Part shown: positions 35,780-45,706 of the stretch, one piece after another
Layout: every line of letters begins with the position of its first letter
Position numbering within the stretch: the first letter of the stretch is position 1
Assembly: GCA_958295885.1 (NCBI GenBank)
Contig: OY282380.1
Coordinates: forward strand, 2,914,001 to 2,978,000
Origin: Arenicellales bacterium
GTDB taxonomy: Bacteria > Pseudomonadota > Gammaproteobacteria > Arenicellales > JAJDZL01
Direction of reading: 5' to 3'
DNA: 64,000 bases
Made by a program: the position numbers and the translations under genes
Notes under the pieces: generated by a model
What the model saw: only the letters and a program-made list of their open reading frames with translations
Told to the model about the DNA's origin: nothing
Database searches by the model: none

Positions 35780-36973
35780 ATGGCAATTAATGTAGAAATG
35801 GCTCGCCAGGATACGCCTGGCTGTTTTGCTGCGGTTTATCTGCATCATTCGGGCGCTTCTCTGATGCCATCGCCCGTGATTGAAGCGGTGCGCCATCATC
35901 TCGAACTTGAGCTGATGAGGGGAGGTTATGAAGCCGAAGAAGAAGCCAAGGATCAGCTGCGCACGACCTATGCATCGATCGCGCGAATGCTGAACTGCCA
36001 GCCTGGCGAAATTGCGCTGTCCGAAAGTGCGACCGCCTCTTGGAATTCCGTCTTCTATGGAATTGCTCAGACATTAAAGAAAGGAGACAAGATCCTGACT
36101 GCTCGATCGGAATACGTTTCAAATATGATCGCTTATCTGCAGGTGGCGGAGCGGACCGGGGTCAAAGTTCTGACCGTGCCGGATGATGAGCATGGACAGC
36201 TCGACGTCAAGGCGCTCGAAGACATGATTGACCTCGACGTCAGGCTGATTGCGGTAACCCATGTACCAACTCACAATGGACTGGTGAATCCGGTGAACGA
36301 AATCGGACAGATCGCAAACGACTACAACATTCCATATCTTGTCGACGCATGCCAGTCGGTCGGCCAGATGGCATTGGATGTGGACCAGATGGGATGTGAT
36401 GCCTTATCCGCGACGGGAAGAAAGTTTCTGCGAGGGCCGCGCGGTACTGGATTCCTGTATGTTCGGCAAAGCTCGTTGGAAAAATTCCCGCCCGCAAACC
36501 TGGATCTGCACGCAGCTGTATGGACGGCCGAGGATCAGTATGAAATACAGCCGGGTGCGCGTCGATATGAATCCTTTGAATCCAACATCGCCGCCCGAAT
36601 CGGCCTTGGCGTCGCAGTTGAGTACGCCATGTCGTGGGGACTGACGGAAATCTACTCCAGGGTCAGATTTCTAGCAGACAGACTGCGAAATTTGCTCAGC
36701 GACATCGAAGCTGTTGAAATTCGCGATAAAGGAAAGGAAAAGTGCGGCATAGTGACGTTTTCGATCGACGGAGTCGACGCAGGGGATTTCCAGCAGCAGA
36801 TGCGCACAAAGAACATCAAGTGCGGCGTCTCAAGACGCAGCATCGCGGTAATTGATCTGGATGACTGGGGAGTCGATTCCCTCATCCGCGCCCCGGTCCA
36901 TTACTACAACACTGAAAACGAGATCGATTACTTCGTCCGACAGGTGCGCATACTTGCATCCGCGCTTCAGTGA
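35780..36973 (+). CDS. Class V aminotransferase-fold PLP enzyme
   Basis: PLP-dependent enzyme of the cysteine desulfurase/isopenicillin-epimerase class, about 397 residues; the reaction is not known. Seen: YLHHSGASLMPSPVIEAV (substrate end), SESATASWNSVFYGIA (phosphate cup), TAVTHVPTHNG-like segment at IAVTHVPTHNGLVNPV, PYLVDACQSVGQM with the aspartate that contacts the pyridine nitrogen, and SATGRKFLRGPRGTGFLYV with the Schiff-base lysine. The ATG at 35780 is favoured (GGGG upstream) over TTG at 35741. Its 3' end overlaps the Ada/Ogt gene by seven bases, convergent. Confidence 0.8.
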   Translation: MAINVEMARQDTPGCFAAVYLHHSGASLMPSPVIEAVRHHLELELMRGGYEAEEEAKDQLRTTYASIARMLNCQPGEIALSESATASWNSVFYGIAQTLKKGDKILTARSEYVSNMIAYLQVAERTGVKVLTVPDDEHGQLDVKALEDMIDLDVRLIAVTHVPTHNGLVNPVNEIGQIANDYNIPYLVDACQSVGQMALDVDQMGCDALSATGRKFLRGPRGTGFLYVRQSSLEKFPPANLDLHAAVWTAEDQYEIQPGARRYESFESNIAARIGLGVAVEYAMSWGLTEIYSRVRFLADRLRNLLSDIEAVEIRDKGKEKCGIVTFSIDGVDAGDFQQQMRTKNIKCGVSRRSIAVIDLDDWGVDSLIRAPVHYYNTENEIDYFVRQVRILASALQ

Positions 36974-37806
36974 GCGTTAGGCGAATTCGTTTCCTGCTGA
37001 GCCTTTTCCCACGCCAGCAGAGCTCGTTTGCGGGTTGTCCCCCAGCGGTAACCGCCTATCGTGCCGTTCGCTCGAATCGCCCGGTGGCACGGAATCAGGT
37101 AGGAGACTGAGTTGCGCCCGACTGCCGAAGCGACGGCTCGAACCGCCAGAGGCCGGTCCGCCATCCGCGCGACCTGGGTATAGGTCGCGACCTCTCCTCT
37201 TCCAAGTGAGAGCAAAGCCTCCCAGACTCGAATTTGTAGATTTGTACCTTTCAGGTGCAGAGCAATCGAATCTCCCGCACCTTCTGAAGCATCAAAAATC
37301 TGCTGGACCGCTGCGCTGGCGGCAACTGGATTTTCATTGAATTGTGCGGCCTTCCATTCACTTTCAAGGTCTGGAAGTCCGGTCCTGTCAGAATGGAAGC
37401 TGAGCCAGCAGAGTCCTTTGTCGGTAATCCCGATCAGACACAGGCCGAACGGACTGGGATGCCATCCATACTCAATTTTGAGATCCCTGCCAAATTCACG
37501 GTATTCGCGCGGGGTCATCGCATGGACGTTCACAATCAGGTCGTGCAGGCGGCTGCTGCTCGACAGTCCTGCTTCCAAACTCGCATCGAGGACCGACTTT
37601 GAACCGCGCAGCAGAGAACCGCAGAACTGTGCCGTCAGAATCTGCAGAAATCGCTTGGGCGATACACCCGCCCATCGCTTGAACAGCCTTTGAAAATGGA
37701 ATTCACTCAGCCCGATATGATCAGCGACCTCCTTTAAGGAGGGCTGCTGCAAAAAGTTTTCTTCAAGAAATCGAATGGATTGTTCAATTCTCTGATAGTC
37801 ATTCAT
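36967..37806 (-). CDS. AraC-type HTH plus methylated-DNA-protein cysteine methyltransferase (Ada/Ogt-like)
   Basis: Repairs O6-alkylguanine by taking the alkyl group onto a cysteine, fused to a DNA-binding regulator domain. 279 residues: AraC domain (about 1-105; LKEVADHIGLSEFHFQRLFK and MTPREYREFGR), then the ribonuclease-like and Ogt domains with IRVWEALLSLGRGEVATYTQVA and the acceptor motif LIPCHRAIRANGTIGGYRWG. The Ada N-terminal zinc domain that senses phosphotriesters is missing, so it resembles the shorter two-domain forms. The ATG at 37806 is chosen at the beginning of the AraC domain. Confidence 0.9.
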   Translation of the reverse strand: MNDYQRIEQSIRFLEENFLQQPSLKEVADHIGLSEFHFQRLFKRWAGVSPKRFLQILTAQFCGSLLRGSKSVLDASLEAGLSSSSRLHDLIVNVHAMTPREYREFGRDLKIEYGWHPSPFGLCLIGITDKGLCWLSFHSDRTGLPDLESEWKAAQFNENPVAASAAVQQIFDASEGAGDSIALHLKGTNLQIRVWEALLSLGRGEVATYTQVARMADRPLAVRAVASAVGRNSVSYLIPCHRAIRANGTIGGYRWGTTRKRALLAWEKAQQETNSPNAH

Positions 37807-37962
37807 GTCAAAGATGCGGCTGTGTTTGTCGATAAGTTTCACTTGTAATGAATTTTCGGTTGAATGCAGACAACTTGCAATCCGATTCTTGCTATAAAAT
37901 TGCACTCTATCAAATTATGGCACTCTAGTTCAAAGTTACACAAAAAAGTCAGGGTTAATAAA

Positions 37963-40410
37963 ATGAACAGGCCTTTACCAGCGCGGGCAAATGCTGTCAT
38001 TATCGGTGGCGGCGTAGTAGGAACCAGTGTCCTTTATCATTTGGCGAAGCTCGGCATGGATGACGTCGTTCTTCTTGAGCGAAAGGAACTTGGCTGTGGA
38101 ACCACATGGCATGCGGCGGGCCTGGTTGGACAGCTGCGGTCGAGCTATAACACGACTCAGCTCGCCAAATATACTGCTGAACTCTTTGAATCTCTTGCAC
38201 AGGAGACAGGCCAGGAGACTGGCTTTCGGCAGAATGGATCGCTGTCCGTGGCCCCGGATGAATCGCGTTTCGAAGAACTGAAGCGGCAGGTGTCCATGTG
38301 TCGAGCCTTCGGTCTGGAGGCGGAAGTGATCACTCCAGAACGCGCTCTGGAACTGTATCCGATCATGAACATTGAGGACATTGTCGGTGCGGTCTATATC
38401 CCAAAGGATGGGCAGATAAATCCCCTCGACGTGGTTCAGGCGTATGCCAAGGGAGCCAGAAGAAACGGCGCATCGATCTTTGAAAACATCAAAGTGACGA
38501 ACATCATCGTCGAACGGGGGCGGGTGCGCGGCGTGTCTACCGATCAGGGAGATATCGCGTCGGATGTCGTAGTGAACTGCGGTGGCATGTGGGCTCGAGA
38601 AATAGGATTGATGTGCGGCGTCGAGATTCCACTTCATGCAGCGGAACATTTTTACATTGTTACCGAACCCATTGCTGACCTGCCAGCCCATCTGCCGGTC
38701 TTGAGGGACCCCAGCAAATTTACGTACTACAAAGAAGATGCGGGAAAACTGCTGATCGGCGCCTTTGAACCCGAGGCGAAACCCTGGGGGATGGATGGAA
38801 TTCCAGAAGACTTTTCCTTTGATCAGCTGCCCGATGACTGGGACCATTTCGATCCAGTGCTTCAGAATGCGCTGCAACGCGTTCCACTTCTGAATCACGC
38901 CGGCATTCATACCTTCTTCTGCGGTCCGGAAAGCTTTACACCGGACAATCTTTACTATCTTGGTGAAGCGCCGGCCGTCAAGGGTTTTTACGTCGCGGCC
39001 GGCTTTAATTCAATCGGAATTCAGTCATCCGGCGGAGCCGGCAAAGTCTTGTCTGAGTGGATTACGCACGGACATCCACTGCACGACTACTGGGACGTAG
39101 ACATTCGAAGAATTGCTCCCTTTCAGAACAACAGCCGTTATCTGCGAGATCGAATTTCCGAAACGCTGGGTCTGCTTTACGCGATGCATTGGCCGTTTCG
39201 ACAGAAAATGTCGTCTCGAAATGTCCGCAAGTCTCCACTTCATGATCGTTTGGCGAAGCAGGGCGCCTGTTTTGGCGAAGTTTACGGATGGGAACGCACC
39301 GATTGGTTTGCACCTGGTGAATCTTCCCCAGAGTATGAATATTCCTACGGCAGACAGAACTGGTTCGAGCATACGCGTCTGGAACATGAAGCGGTACGCA
39401 ATAACGTCGGAATATTTGATCAGACTTCGTTCGCTAAATTTTTAGTTGAAGGCAAAGATGCGGAATCCTTCCTGAATCGGATCTGTGCGAACAACATTGC
39501 GGTAGAACCGGGACGAGTGGTATATACCCAATGGCTGAACGAACGAGGTGGGATTGAAGCGGATTTAACGGTCACTCGACTCGCAGAAAATCGATTTATG
39601 GTAGTGACGGGCGCAGCGGTTCACCTGCGGGACTTATCCTGGCTGCGGCGTCACCTGTACGACGATCAGCATGTTTTCGTTACGGATGTGACCTCGGGTT
39701 ATTCGGTGCTGTCGGTCATGGGGCCCCAGTCGCGAAACCTGCTCTCCAAGGTGACGAATGCAGATCTGTCAAATGAGGCGTTTCCGTTCCTGCACTCTCG
39801 CGAAATCGAACTGGGTTACGCCTATGGGCGCGCCTCGCGCATTACTTATGTTGGCGAGCTTGGCTGGGAACTTTACATAGCCACGGATTTCGTGCAGCAT
39901 GTCTACGATGAAATTGTCGCGGCCGGTGCTGAATTTGGTTTGACGCACTGCGGTTATCTGGCGCTCAATTCGCTTCGAATCGAAAAAGCGTATCGACACT
40001 TCGGTCATGATATTGCGGACGAAGACAATCCACTCGAAGCAGGATTAGGCTTCGCCGTCGCCTGGGACAAACCGGGTGGGTTCATCGGCAGAGAAGCGAT
40101 TATGAACCTGCGGGGAAAGGCCCAGAAGCGAAGGCTGGTACAGTTTCTGTTTGAAGATTCCGAGCCTTTGATCTATCACGAAGAACCGATCTACAGAAAT
40201 GGAAAACCGGTGGGACGCGTCACTTCAGGCATGTATGGATTTACACTCGACTCCTGTGTTGGGCTTGGATATGTCAGCTGCGGCGGCGGGGTGACTGCTG
40301 AATTCGTCAATTCAGGTCGTTTCGAAATCGAAGTTGCCGGTGAACTGTTCCCCGTGAAAGCGTCGCTGCGTCCGATGTATGATCCGACCTACAGGCGCCC
40401 GAGATCTTAG
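37963..40410 (+). CDS. Dimethylglycine/sarcosine dehydrogenase
   Basis: Oxidative demethylase of methylated glycines, transferring the methyl carbon to tetrahydrofolate as methylene-THF. 815 residues with the full architecture: FAD/DAO domain (residues about 8-370, GGGVVG motif), FAO_M linker domain (about 370-425, [10 protein letters not shown]), GCV_T folate domain (about 440-700) and GCV_T C-terminal barrel (about 710-800). [11 protein letters not shown] holds the histidine (about H50) that carries FAD covalently in this family. The ATG at 37963 has AGGG upstream. Specificity between dimethylglycine, sarcosine and related substrates cannot be decided from sequence. It opens a run of plus-strand genes with alaX, a GFA gene and citrate synthase. 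Confidence 0.9.
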   Translation: MNRPLPARANAVIIGGGVVGTSVLYHLAKLGMDDVVLLERKELGCGTTWHAAGLVGQLRSSYNTTQLAKYTAELFESLAQETGQETGFRQNGSLSVAPDESRFEELKRQVSMCRAFGLEAEVITPERALELYPIMNIEDIVGAVYIPKDGQINPLDVVQAYAKGARRNGASIFENIKVTNIIVERGRVRGVSTDQGDIASDVVVNCGGMWAREIGLMCGVEIPLHAAEHFYIVTEPIADLPAHLPVLRDPSKFTYYKEDAGKLLIGAFEPEAKPWGMDGIPEDFSFDQLPDDWDHFDPVLQNALQRVPLLNHAGIHTFFCGPESFTPDNLYYLGEAPAVKGFYVAAGFNSIGIQSSGGAGKVLSEWITHGHPLHDYWDVDIRRIAPFQNNSRYLRDRISETLGLLYAMHWPFRQKMSSRNVRKSPLHDRLAKQGACFGEVYGWERTDWFAPGESSPEYEYSYGRQNWFEHTRLEHEAVRNNVGIFDQTSFAKFLVEGKDAESFLNRICANNIAVEPGRVVYTQWLNERGGIEADLTVTRLAENRFMVVTGAAVHLRDLSWLRRHLYDDQHVFVTDVTSGYSVLSVMGPQSRNLLSKVTNADLSNEAFPFLHSREIELGYAYGRASRITYVGELGWELYIATDFVQHVYDEIVAAGAEFGLTHCGYLALNSLRIEKAYRHFGHDIADEDNPLEAGLGFAVAWDKPGGFIGREAIMNLRGKAQKRRLVQFLFEDSEPLIYHEEPIYRNGKPVGRVTSGMYGFTLDSCVGLGYVSCGGGVTAEFVNSGRFEIEVAGELFPVKASLRPMYDPTYRRPRS

Positions 40411-40455
40411 CGCAGTCTTCCTGATTCATACAGTTGCAGCAAATAGCGGAAAGTC

Positions 40456-41172
40456 ATGACGATTGAACTGTTTCGGCTGGACCCTTATCGAAAAGAGTGT
40501 CATGCCAGAGTCGAGTCTGCTGACTCGGTCCAACGATGCTTCACTACCGACCGAACCGTTTTTTACCCGTCGGGTGGAGGCCAGCCCGGTGATTCAGGCG
40601 TCGTTCTCAATGAAAATGCTCCATCTCAGTCCATTCAGATCGTCGATGCGCGTCGAGATCGAACATCAGGGAACATCCTGCATTTTGTCGAAGATGAAGA
40701 ATCGCTGCCTTCGGCAGGCGATCGGCTCACTCTTCGGTTGGATTGGGATCGCCGCTACCTGCTGATGCGGATGCACAGCTGTCTGCATCTGCTGTGCGCT
40801 GTCATTCCGAGTCGGGTTACGGGGTGCCAGGTCCATCCGGGTCGGGGTCGGCTTGATTTTGACGTTTCAGAACCGCTCGACAAAAATCAGATAACGTATC
40901 GGCTGAATTTACTGATTCAGGAGCACGCAGACCGGCGGAACCTGCTCGTGACGGCGGATGAACTGTGCGCGGACGAAGAACTGGCAGAATCTCTGTCGGT
41001 GCCGGCTCCGAAGAATGTGGATCGCTTGAACCTGGTTCATTTCGAAGGAATTGACGTTCAGCCCTGCGGTGGCACCCACGTCGCAAACACCCGGGAAATT
41101 GGATACGCCAGCGTCGTAAAAATTGTGAACAAGGGGAAACGGAATCGACGCATTACCGTAGTGCTGGACTGA
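40456..41172 (+). CDS. Alanyl-tRNA editing protein (AlaX)
   Basis: Free-standing editing domain that deacylates mischarged tRNA-Ala. 238 residues: VFYPSGGGQPGDSG, the zinc motif HxxxH in MRMHSCLHLL and the second zinc pair in QPCGGTHVANTREIG. The C-terminal TRExG segment is also typical. It starts 45 bases after the demethylase gene and is probably co-transcribed with it. Confidence 0.9.
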   Translation: MTIELFRLDPYRKECHARVESADSVQRCFTTDRTVFYPSGGGQPGDSGVVLNENAPSQSIQIVDARRDRTSGNILHFVEDEESLPSAGDRLTLRLDWDRRYLLMRMHSCLHLLCAVIPSRVTGCQVHPGRGRLDFDVSEPLDKNQITYRLNLLIQEHADRRNLLVTADELCADEELAESLSVPAPKNVDRLNLVHFEGIDVQPCGGTHVANTREIGYASVVKIVNKGKRNRRITVVLD

Positions 41173-41213
41173 ATCTGTTTGAAAATTTCTAAATTTGCTC
41201 AGGAGATGAAATT

Positions 41214-41618
41214 ATGCGCAGTGGAAGCTGCTTGTGTGGATCAGTGAAGTTTGAGTTTGATTCTGAAATCCGGAGATTTCATCACTGTCACTGCAGAACC
41301 TGTCGAAAAGCTCACGCCACGGTGTTTGGTTCGAGCGCGCTGGTCGATGCGTCTGCGTTTCGGATGCGAAGCGGTGAGGACATGCTTTCCGAATACTGTT
41401 CTTCACCGGGGAAAATTCGATACTTCTGCAAGAACTGCGGAACGCATGTGTTCGCGCGCTGCGACCGAGACCCTGACGACGTCATTCTGCGAATCGGCGC
41501 CTTGGACGGTGAACCAGGGATGAAAGCCTACGGCCACATCTGGGTCAGCCACAAACCGGATTGGTACGATATTGGTGACGGTCTGCCTCAGTATTTCGAA
41601 TGGCCGCCGCAAAGTTAA
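41214..41618 (+). CDS. GFA family (CENP-V/Gfa-like) zinc protein
   Basis: 134-residue protein of the glutathione-dependent formaldehyde-activating family. Zinc ligands: CLCG (about residues 6-9), CHCRTCRK and CKNCGTHVF. Family members include S-(hydroxymethyl)glutathione synthase-like proteins but most have no proven activity. Next to a demethylating dehydrogenase, handling of released formaldehyde is a plausible inference. Confidence 0.8.
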   Translation: MRSGSCLCGSVKFEFDSEIRRFHHCHCRTCRKAHATVFGSSALVDASAFRMRSGEDMLSEYCSSPGKIRYFCKNCGTHVFARCDRDPDDVILRIGALDGEPGMKAYGHIWVSHKPDWYDIGDGLPQYFEWPPQS

Positions 41619-41642
41619 CAGAAAGAAAAGGGAATCAATACA

Positions 41643-42785
41643 TTGACTGAACAGAACAAACCCAGCCTTCACCGCGGATTAAGGGGCGTGTATTTTGAAC
41701 GCTCTGCGGTATCTTCCATTGACGGCCGCGCCGGAGATCTGCGTTATCGAGGATATTCGATTCACGATCTGGCGAAATTTTCAAATTTCGAAGAGACGAC
41801 TTACCTTCTGCTGCACGGGGAACTGCCCAACTCGGATCAGCTGCGGCAGATCACCCGTCACATGCAACGCGAGAGACAGCTTCCGTCCCCGATTTTGGAT
41901 CTGATTTCAATGTTGAAACAGGCGCATCCGATGGATGTTCTGCGTACCTGCGTGTCGGCGCTTGGCGCGCTGGATGCCGACGCGGGTGATGACTCCGCCG
42001 AGGCGGTCATCGAAAAAGGAATTCGACTTACTTCGCAGGTTCCAATGATCGTTGCCGCGCATCATAGGATCCGAAATGGACAGGACCCGGTCGATCCGTC
42101 GTTCGAACTGGCCCACGCGGCTCATTTTCTGTATCTGCTGAAAGGCTCGGAACCGAGCGACGCAGCAGCTGAACTGTTTGATCGAGACCTGGTTCTGCAT
42201 GCTGAACACGGGTCGAACGCTTCTGCATTCACCGCTCGAGTTGTTTCCGGCACACAGGCGAATGTCTATGCCGCGGTGACGGCGGCCATCGCCGCTTTGT
42301 CGGGCCCCGCGCACGGCGGCGCGGCTGAGAACGTGATGAAAATGGCAAAAGAGGTGGGACATCCAGACAATGCCGCGGCCTATGTGAAGGAGAAGCGAAA
42401 AAAGAAAGAAGCGATCATGGGTTTCGGTCACCGCGTCTATCGAGCCGAAGACCCCCGCGCCCGTCACATGAGAGAAGGAGTGCGCAAATTGTCGCTGGAA
42501 GCAGGGCAGCCGGAGTGGTACGATATTCTGCAGGCCTTGGTGGACGTTATGAAACCGTGGGCGCGCCACGGCGTGAACGTGAATGTTGATTTTTACTCTG
42601 GCGTGGTATATCACCTGCATGACCTGCCGGCGGACCTGTTCGTGCCAATCTTCGCCATCGGACGAACTCCCGGCTGGATCATTCAGATTCTGGAACAGCT
42701 GCAGAGGAATATTTTGATTCGTCCGCTTACCGTGTATGACGGTCCGCAGCCACGCGCCTATGTGCAGATTGAGGACCGGACCTGA
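41643..42785 (+). CDS. Citrate synthase family protein
   Basis: Condenses acetyl-CoA (or propionyl-CoA) with oxaloacetate. 380 residues: GLRGVYFERSAVSSIDGRAGDLRYRGYSI at the start, the catalytic histidine in LSGPAHGGAAENVM, GFGHRVYRAEDPRARHMR with the second histidine and substrate arginine, and the aspartate in NVNVDFYSG. The short N-terminus is that of the type found in 2-methylcitrate synthases and archaeal/Gram-positive citrate synthases, so both activities are possible. Start TTG at 41643 with GGGA upstream. About 125 bases separate its end from the convergent pta. Confidence 0.85.
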   Translation: MTEQNKPSLHRGLRGVYFERSAVSSIDGRAGDLRYRGYSIHDLAKFSNFEETTYLLLHGELPNSDQLRQITRHMQRERQLPSPILDLISMLKQAHPMDVLRTCVSALGALDADAGDDSAEAVIEKGIRLTSQVPMIVAAHHRIRNGQDPVDPSFELAHAAHFLYLLKGSEPSDAAAELFDRDLVLHAEHGSNASAFTARVVSGTQANVYAAVTAAIAALSGPAHGGAAENVMKMAKEVGHPDNAAAYVKEKRKKKEAIMGFGHRVYRAEDPRARHMREGVRKLSLEAGQPEWYDILQALVDVMKPWARHGVNVNVDFYSGVVYHLHDLPADLFVPIFAIGRTPGWIIQILEQLQRNILIRPLTVYDGPQPRAYVQIEDRT

Positions 42786-42910
42786 GCCCGTGCAGTTTCA
42801 TCGAATTGGAATGATGCTTCCCATTGAAGAGTTTTGAAAAGCATTTTGTCTCCGCTCGGTTCCTTTGAATTTACTTTGCAGTCCGCGGGTTGGTTTCAAC
42901 GGAACTTCAG

Positions 42911-43915
42911 CTAGTGTGAATTCGATGTCGCAGCAAGCAGAACGATGGCTGTGTTGACGATGTCGTCAGTTGAAGCGCCTCTTGAGAGGTCGCTGATCGG
43001 ATGCGCGAAGCCTTGCAGGATCGGTCCGATTGCCTGTGCGCCGCCAAGATACTGAGCGATTTTGTAGCCAATGTTTCCCGCGTTCAGATCCGGAAAAATA
43101 AATACGTTCGCAGCTCCTGCAACCGGACTCGGTTCGGACAGCTTGTAGCGGGCGGTTCGTGCATCGAACGCTGCATCGAACTGAAATTCGCCATCAATAT
43201 TGAGATTCTGCTGCTGTTCCCTTACCAATGAAAGGGCTTCAGTGACTTTATCCACATAAGGATGGCTGGCGCTGCCTTTGGAAGAAAAAGAAAGCATCGC
43301 AATTCTGGGTTCTTCGCTGAGTATTTTCTGAGCGGTTTTTGCGGTGGACATGGCGATTTCCGACAGCTGACTGGCAGACGGACTGATGTTGAAAGCACAG
43401 TCTGCAAAAATCAGCGTCTTTTCCGGCTGGCCTGCGGCGGTTGGAAAGAGCATTACGAAATAGCTCGACGCAGTTGATGTGTCCGCGTCCGTTCCAATGA
43501 CGAACAGTCCTGCATTAATCACCCGCTTGGTCGGCACCGTCGCGCCTGCAATCATCGCATGTGCGATTCCCAATCTCACCAGCATGGCGCCAAACATCAA
43601 GGGTCTGCGCATGAACTTCCTGGCAATTTTGGGTTTTAGGGGACGAGGGATTGATGCACAGGCTTCTACGAACTGTTTCATATACTCCGCCGCATCGCGT
43701 GCGGGATCAATGATTCTCAGACCGCTGAGCGAAAGGCCGCTGTCGGTGGCGGCGTCTTGGATGGATTCTGCAGAGCCTACCAGGATCACATCTGCAATTC
43801 TGCGCTCCACAAGACGGCGCGCCGCGCCGATCATGCGCGCGTCGGCAGCTTCAGCAAAAACTACGACGCGCGATGAATGCTGAGCAATCCGCGTGAGCTC
43901 GTCGAGAAAAATCAC
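42911..43915 (-). CDS. pta: Phosphate acetyltransferase
   Basis: Converts the acetyl phosphate made by Xsc to acetyl-CoA. 334 residues, the single-domain PTA_PTB form: MIGAARRLVERRIADVILVG, GAMLVRLGIAHAMIAGATVPT, LIFADCAFNISPSASQLSEIA, FSSKGSASHPYVDKV, FDAAFDARTARYK and FIFPDLNAGNIGYKIAQYLGGAQAIGP. The start is GTG at 43915, three bases after the xsc stop, so the pair is coupled. A pta behind xsc is standard in taurine-degradation operons. Confidence 0.93.
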   Translation of the reverse strand: MIFLDELTRIAQHSSRVVVFAEAADARMIGAARRLVERRIADVILVGSAESIQDAATDSGLSLSGLRIIDPARDAAEYMKQFVEACASIPRPLKPKIARKFMRRPLMFGAMLVRLGIAHAMIAGATVPTKRVINAGLFVIGTDADTSTASSYFVMLFPTAAGQPEKTLIFADCAFNISPSASQLSEIAMSTAKTAQKILSEEPRIAMLSFSSKGSASHPYVDKVTEALSLVREQQQNLNIDGEFQFDAAFDARTARYKLSEPSPVAGAANVFIFPDLNAGNIGYKIAQYLGGAQAIGPILQGFAHPISDLSRGASTDDIVNTAIVLLAATSNSH

Positions 43916-43918
43916 GCG

Positions 43919-45670
43919 TTATACATAAGATTTATACTTTTCCAAGTGACGCACGGGCAGACTTAAGGCATCTCGACGGAAAGGGTCGCCCAGTTCCCGC
44001 GTACACATGATTTCGACTACTGTGGTTATGCCGTCTTTCTGAGCGTCGCAGGCCGTACGCAGAGCATCGCCAACCATGTCAAGATGGTCAACGACGATTC
44101 CCTGCGATCCCATGGATTCAGCCACGCCCGCCCAGCTGGGATTGTCTAGATTTACGCCTTCAAATCGATGTCCGTAAAAATCCACCTGATTTTTCTTCTC
44201 CGCACCCCATTGGCGATTGTTGAACACAATAGGAGTTACTGCGATGTTTTCCCGAACACAGGTTAAAATTTCAACCATGCTCATCGCCCAGGCGCCATCT
44301 CCAACATAGGCAATGGCGGCTCGGTCGGGCGCTGCCGTCTTCACGCCCATGACGGTCGGGAAAGCGTAGCCGCAGTTTCCAAAGCTCATCGCAGCAAAGA
44401 AGCTTCTTGGCCGTTCAAATCGCAGATAGCTGTTGGACACCGAGCAGATGTTCCCGATGTCCGTTGATATCGCGGCATTCGATGGCGTTGCTTTTTCGAG
44501 TTCGCGCAGCACCTGCCGCGGGTGGAGCATGCCTTCGTCTTCAGCAGACACGATCTGACTCCAGTCATCGACCTCCTGAGACCACCCGTCGAGTTCTGAT
44601 TCCCAGTCATGTTTTGCATTGGCAATCGTCGCCAGACGCGAATCCCGATTTTCTATCGCGGTGATCTGTTCCTGGTTCTTGAGTCGTTCGAGCAGGGCGG
44701 ATGCGGATTCTCCGGCGTCGCCGCAGATGCCGACTTCGATCGGTTTCACAAGGCCCAGCTTGCGATAGTCCACATCAACCTGGATGATTTTCGCGTCATT
44801 GGGCCAATAATCCATTCCATATTGAGGCAGGGTGCCAAACGGGCCGAGGCGCGTGCCCAGCGCCAGTACGACGTCGGCTTTCGAAATCAGTCTCATGCCA
44901 GCTTTTGACCCTTGATAACCGAGAGCTCCGCACCATAACCTGTGGCTGGCGGGGAAAGAGTCATTGTGCAGGTAACTGTTGACGACCGGTGCGGACAGAT
45001 ACTCAGCCAGTTCGACACAGTCGTTCACGGCGTTGGCCATGACGACGCCGCCGCCTGCCAGTATGACTGGAAATTCTGCCTGTGCGAGCAGGCGTGCGGC
45101 GTCATTCAGCGCATTGGTTCCACCTGCTCCTCGTTCAATATGACGCGGCTTGGGAATGTTGACATTGATGTCGCCGTAAAAATGATCACGCGGTATGTTC
45201 AGCTGGGTTGGGCCGCGTTCTGCCATTGCCATGTCAAAACTTCGGCCGGTCAGCTCCGCCATTCTCGCCGGACCGTTTACGTGTGCCTGATACTTGGTAA
45301 TCTTGGAAAAAATAGGCAGCTGTTCAGTTTCCTGGAAACCGCCGAGTCCAATGGTATTGCTGCCTGTTTCAGGCGTAATCGCAACCACCGGTGAATGGGC
45401 CCAGTAAGCTGCTGCAATTGCAGTAACGAAGTTCGTAATGCCTGGACCGTTCTGTCCAATGCAAACGCCGTGACGACCACTGACGCGCGCATAGCCATCG
45501 GCCATATGCGCTGCGCCCTGTTCATGCACGGTGGGTATGAAGCGAATGCCGGCTGCAGGGAATATGTCCAAAGCATCCATGTAGGCAGACCCTACGATTC
45601 CAAATACATCCGTTACTCCATATGATGCGAGCGTTTCAACGAATGCTTCACTGGGTGTCATTCGAGGCAT
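43919..45670 (-). CDS. xsc: Sulfoacetaldehyde acetyltransferase
   Basis: Thiamin-diphosphate enzyme that splits sulfoacetaldehyde with phosphate to acetyl phosphate and sulfite. 583 residues, the acetolactate-synthase fold. Seen: MPRMTPSEAFVETLASYGVTDVFGIVGSAYMDAL, HEQGAAHMADGYARVSG with the catalytic glutamate, FSKITKYQAHVNGP, and the TPP motif VGDGAWAMSMVEIL ending FNNRQWGAEKKNQVDFY. The last segment distinguishes Xsc from acetolactate synthases. Sits between pta (3 bases) and ald (36 bases). Confidence 0.95.
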   Translation of the reverse strand: MPRMTPSEAFVETLASYGVTDVFGIVGSAYMDALDIFPAAGIRFIPTVHEQGAAHMADGYARVSGRHGVCIGQNGPGITNFVTAIAAAYWAHSPVVAITPETGSNTIGLGGFQETEQLPIFSKITKYQAHVNGPARMAELTGRSFDMAMAERGPTQLNIPRDHFYGDINVNIPKPRHIERGAGGTNALNDAARLLAQAEFPVILAGGGVVMANAVNDCVELAEYLSAPVVNSYLHNDSFPASHRLWCGALGYQGSKAGMRLISKADVVLALGTRLGPFGTLPQYGMDYWPNDAKIIQVDVDYRKLGLVKPIEVGICGDAGESASALLERLKNQEQITAIENRDSRLATIANAKHDWESELDGWSQEVDDWSQIVSAEDEGMLHPRQVLRELEKATPSNAAISTDIGNICSVSNSYLRFERPRSFFAAMSFGNCGYAFPTVMGVKTAAPDRAAIAYVGDGAWAMSMVEILTCVRENIAVTPIVFNNRQWGAEKKNQVDFYGHRFEGVNLDNPSWAGVAESMGSQGIVVDHLDMVGDALRTACDAQKDGITTVVEIMCTRELGDPFRRDALSLPVRHLEKYKSYV

Positions 45671-45706
45671 AGAATTAATCCTTTTTTTAATAGTAATGTG
45701 GCGAAT

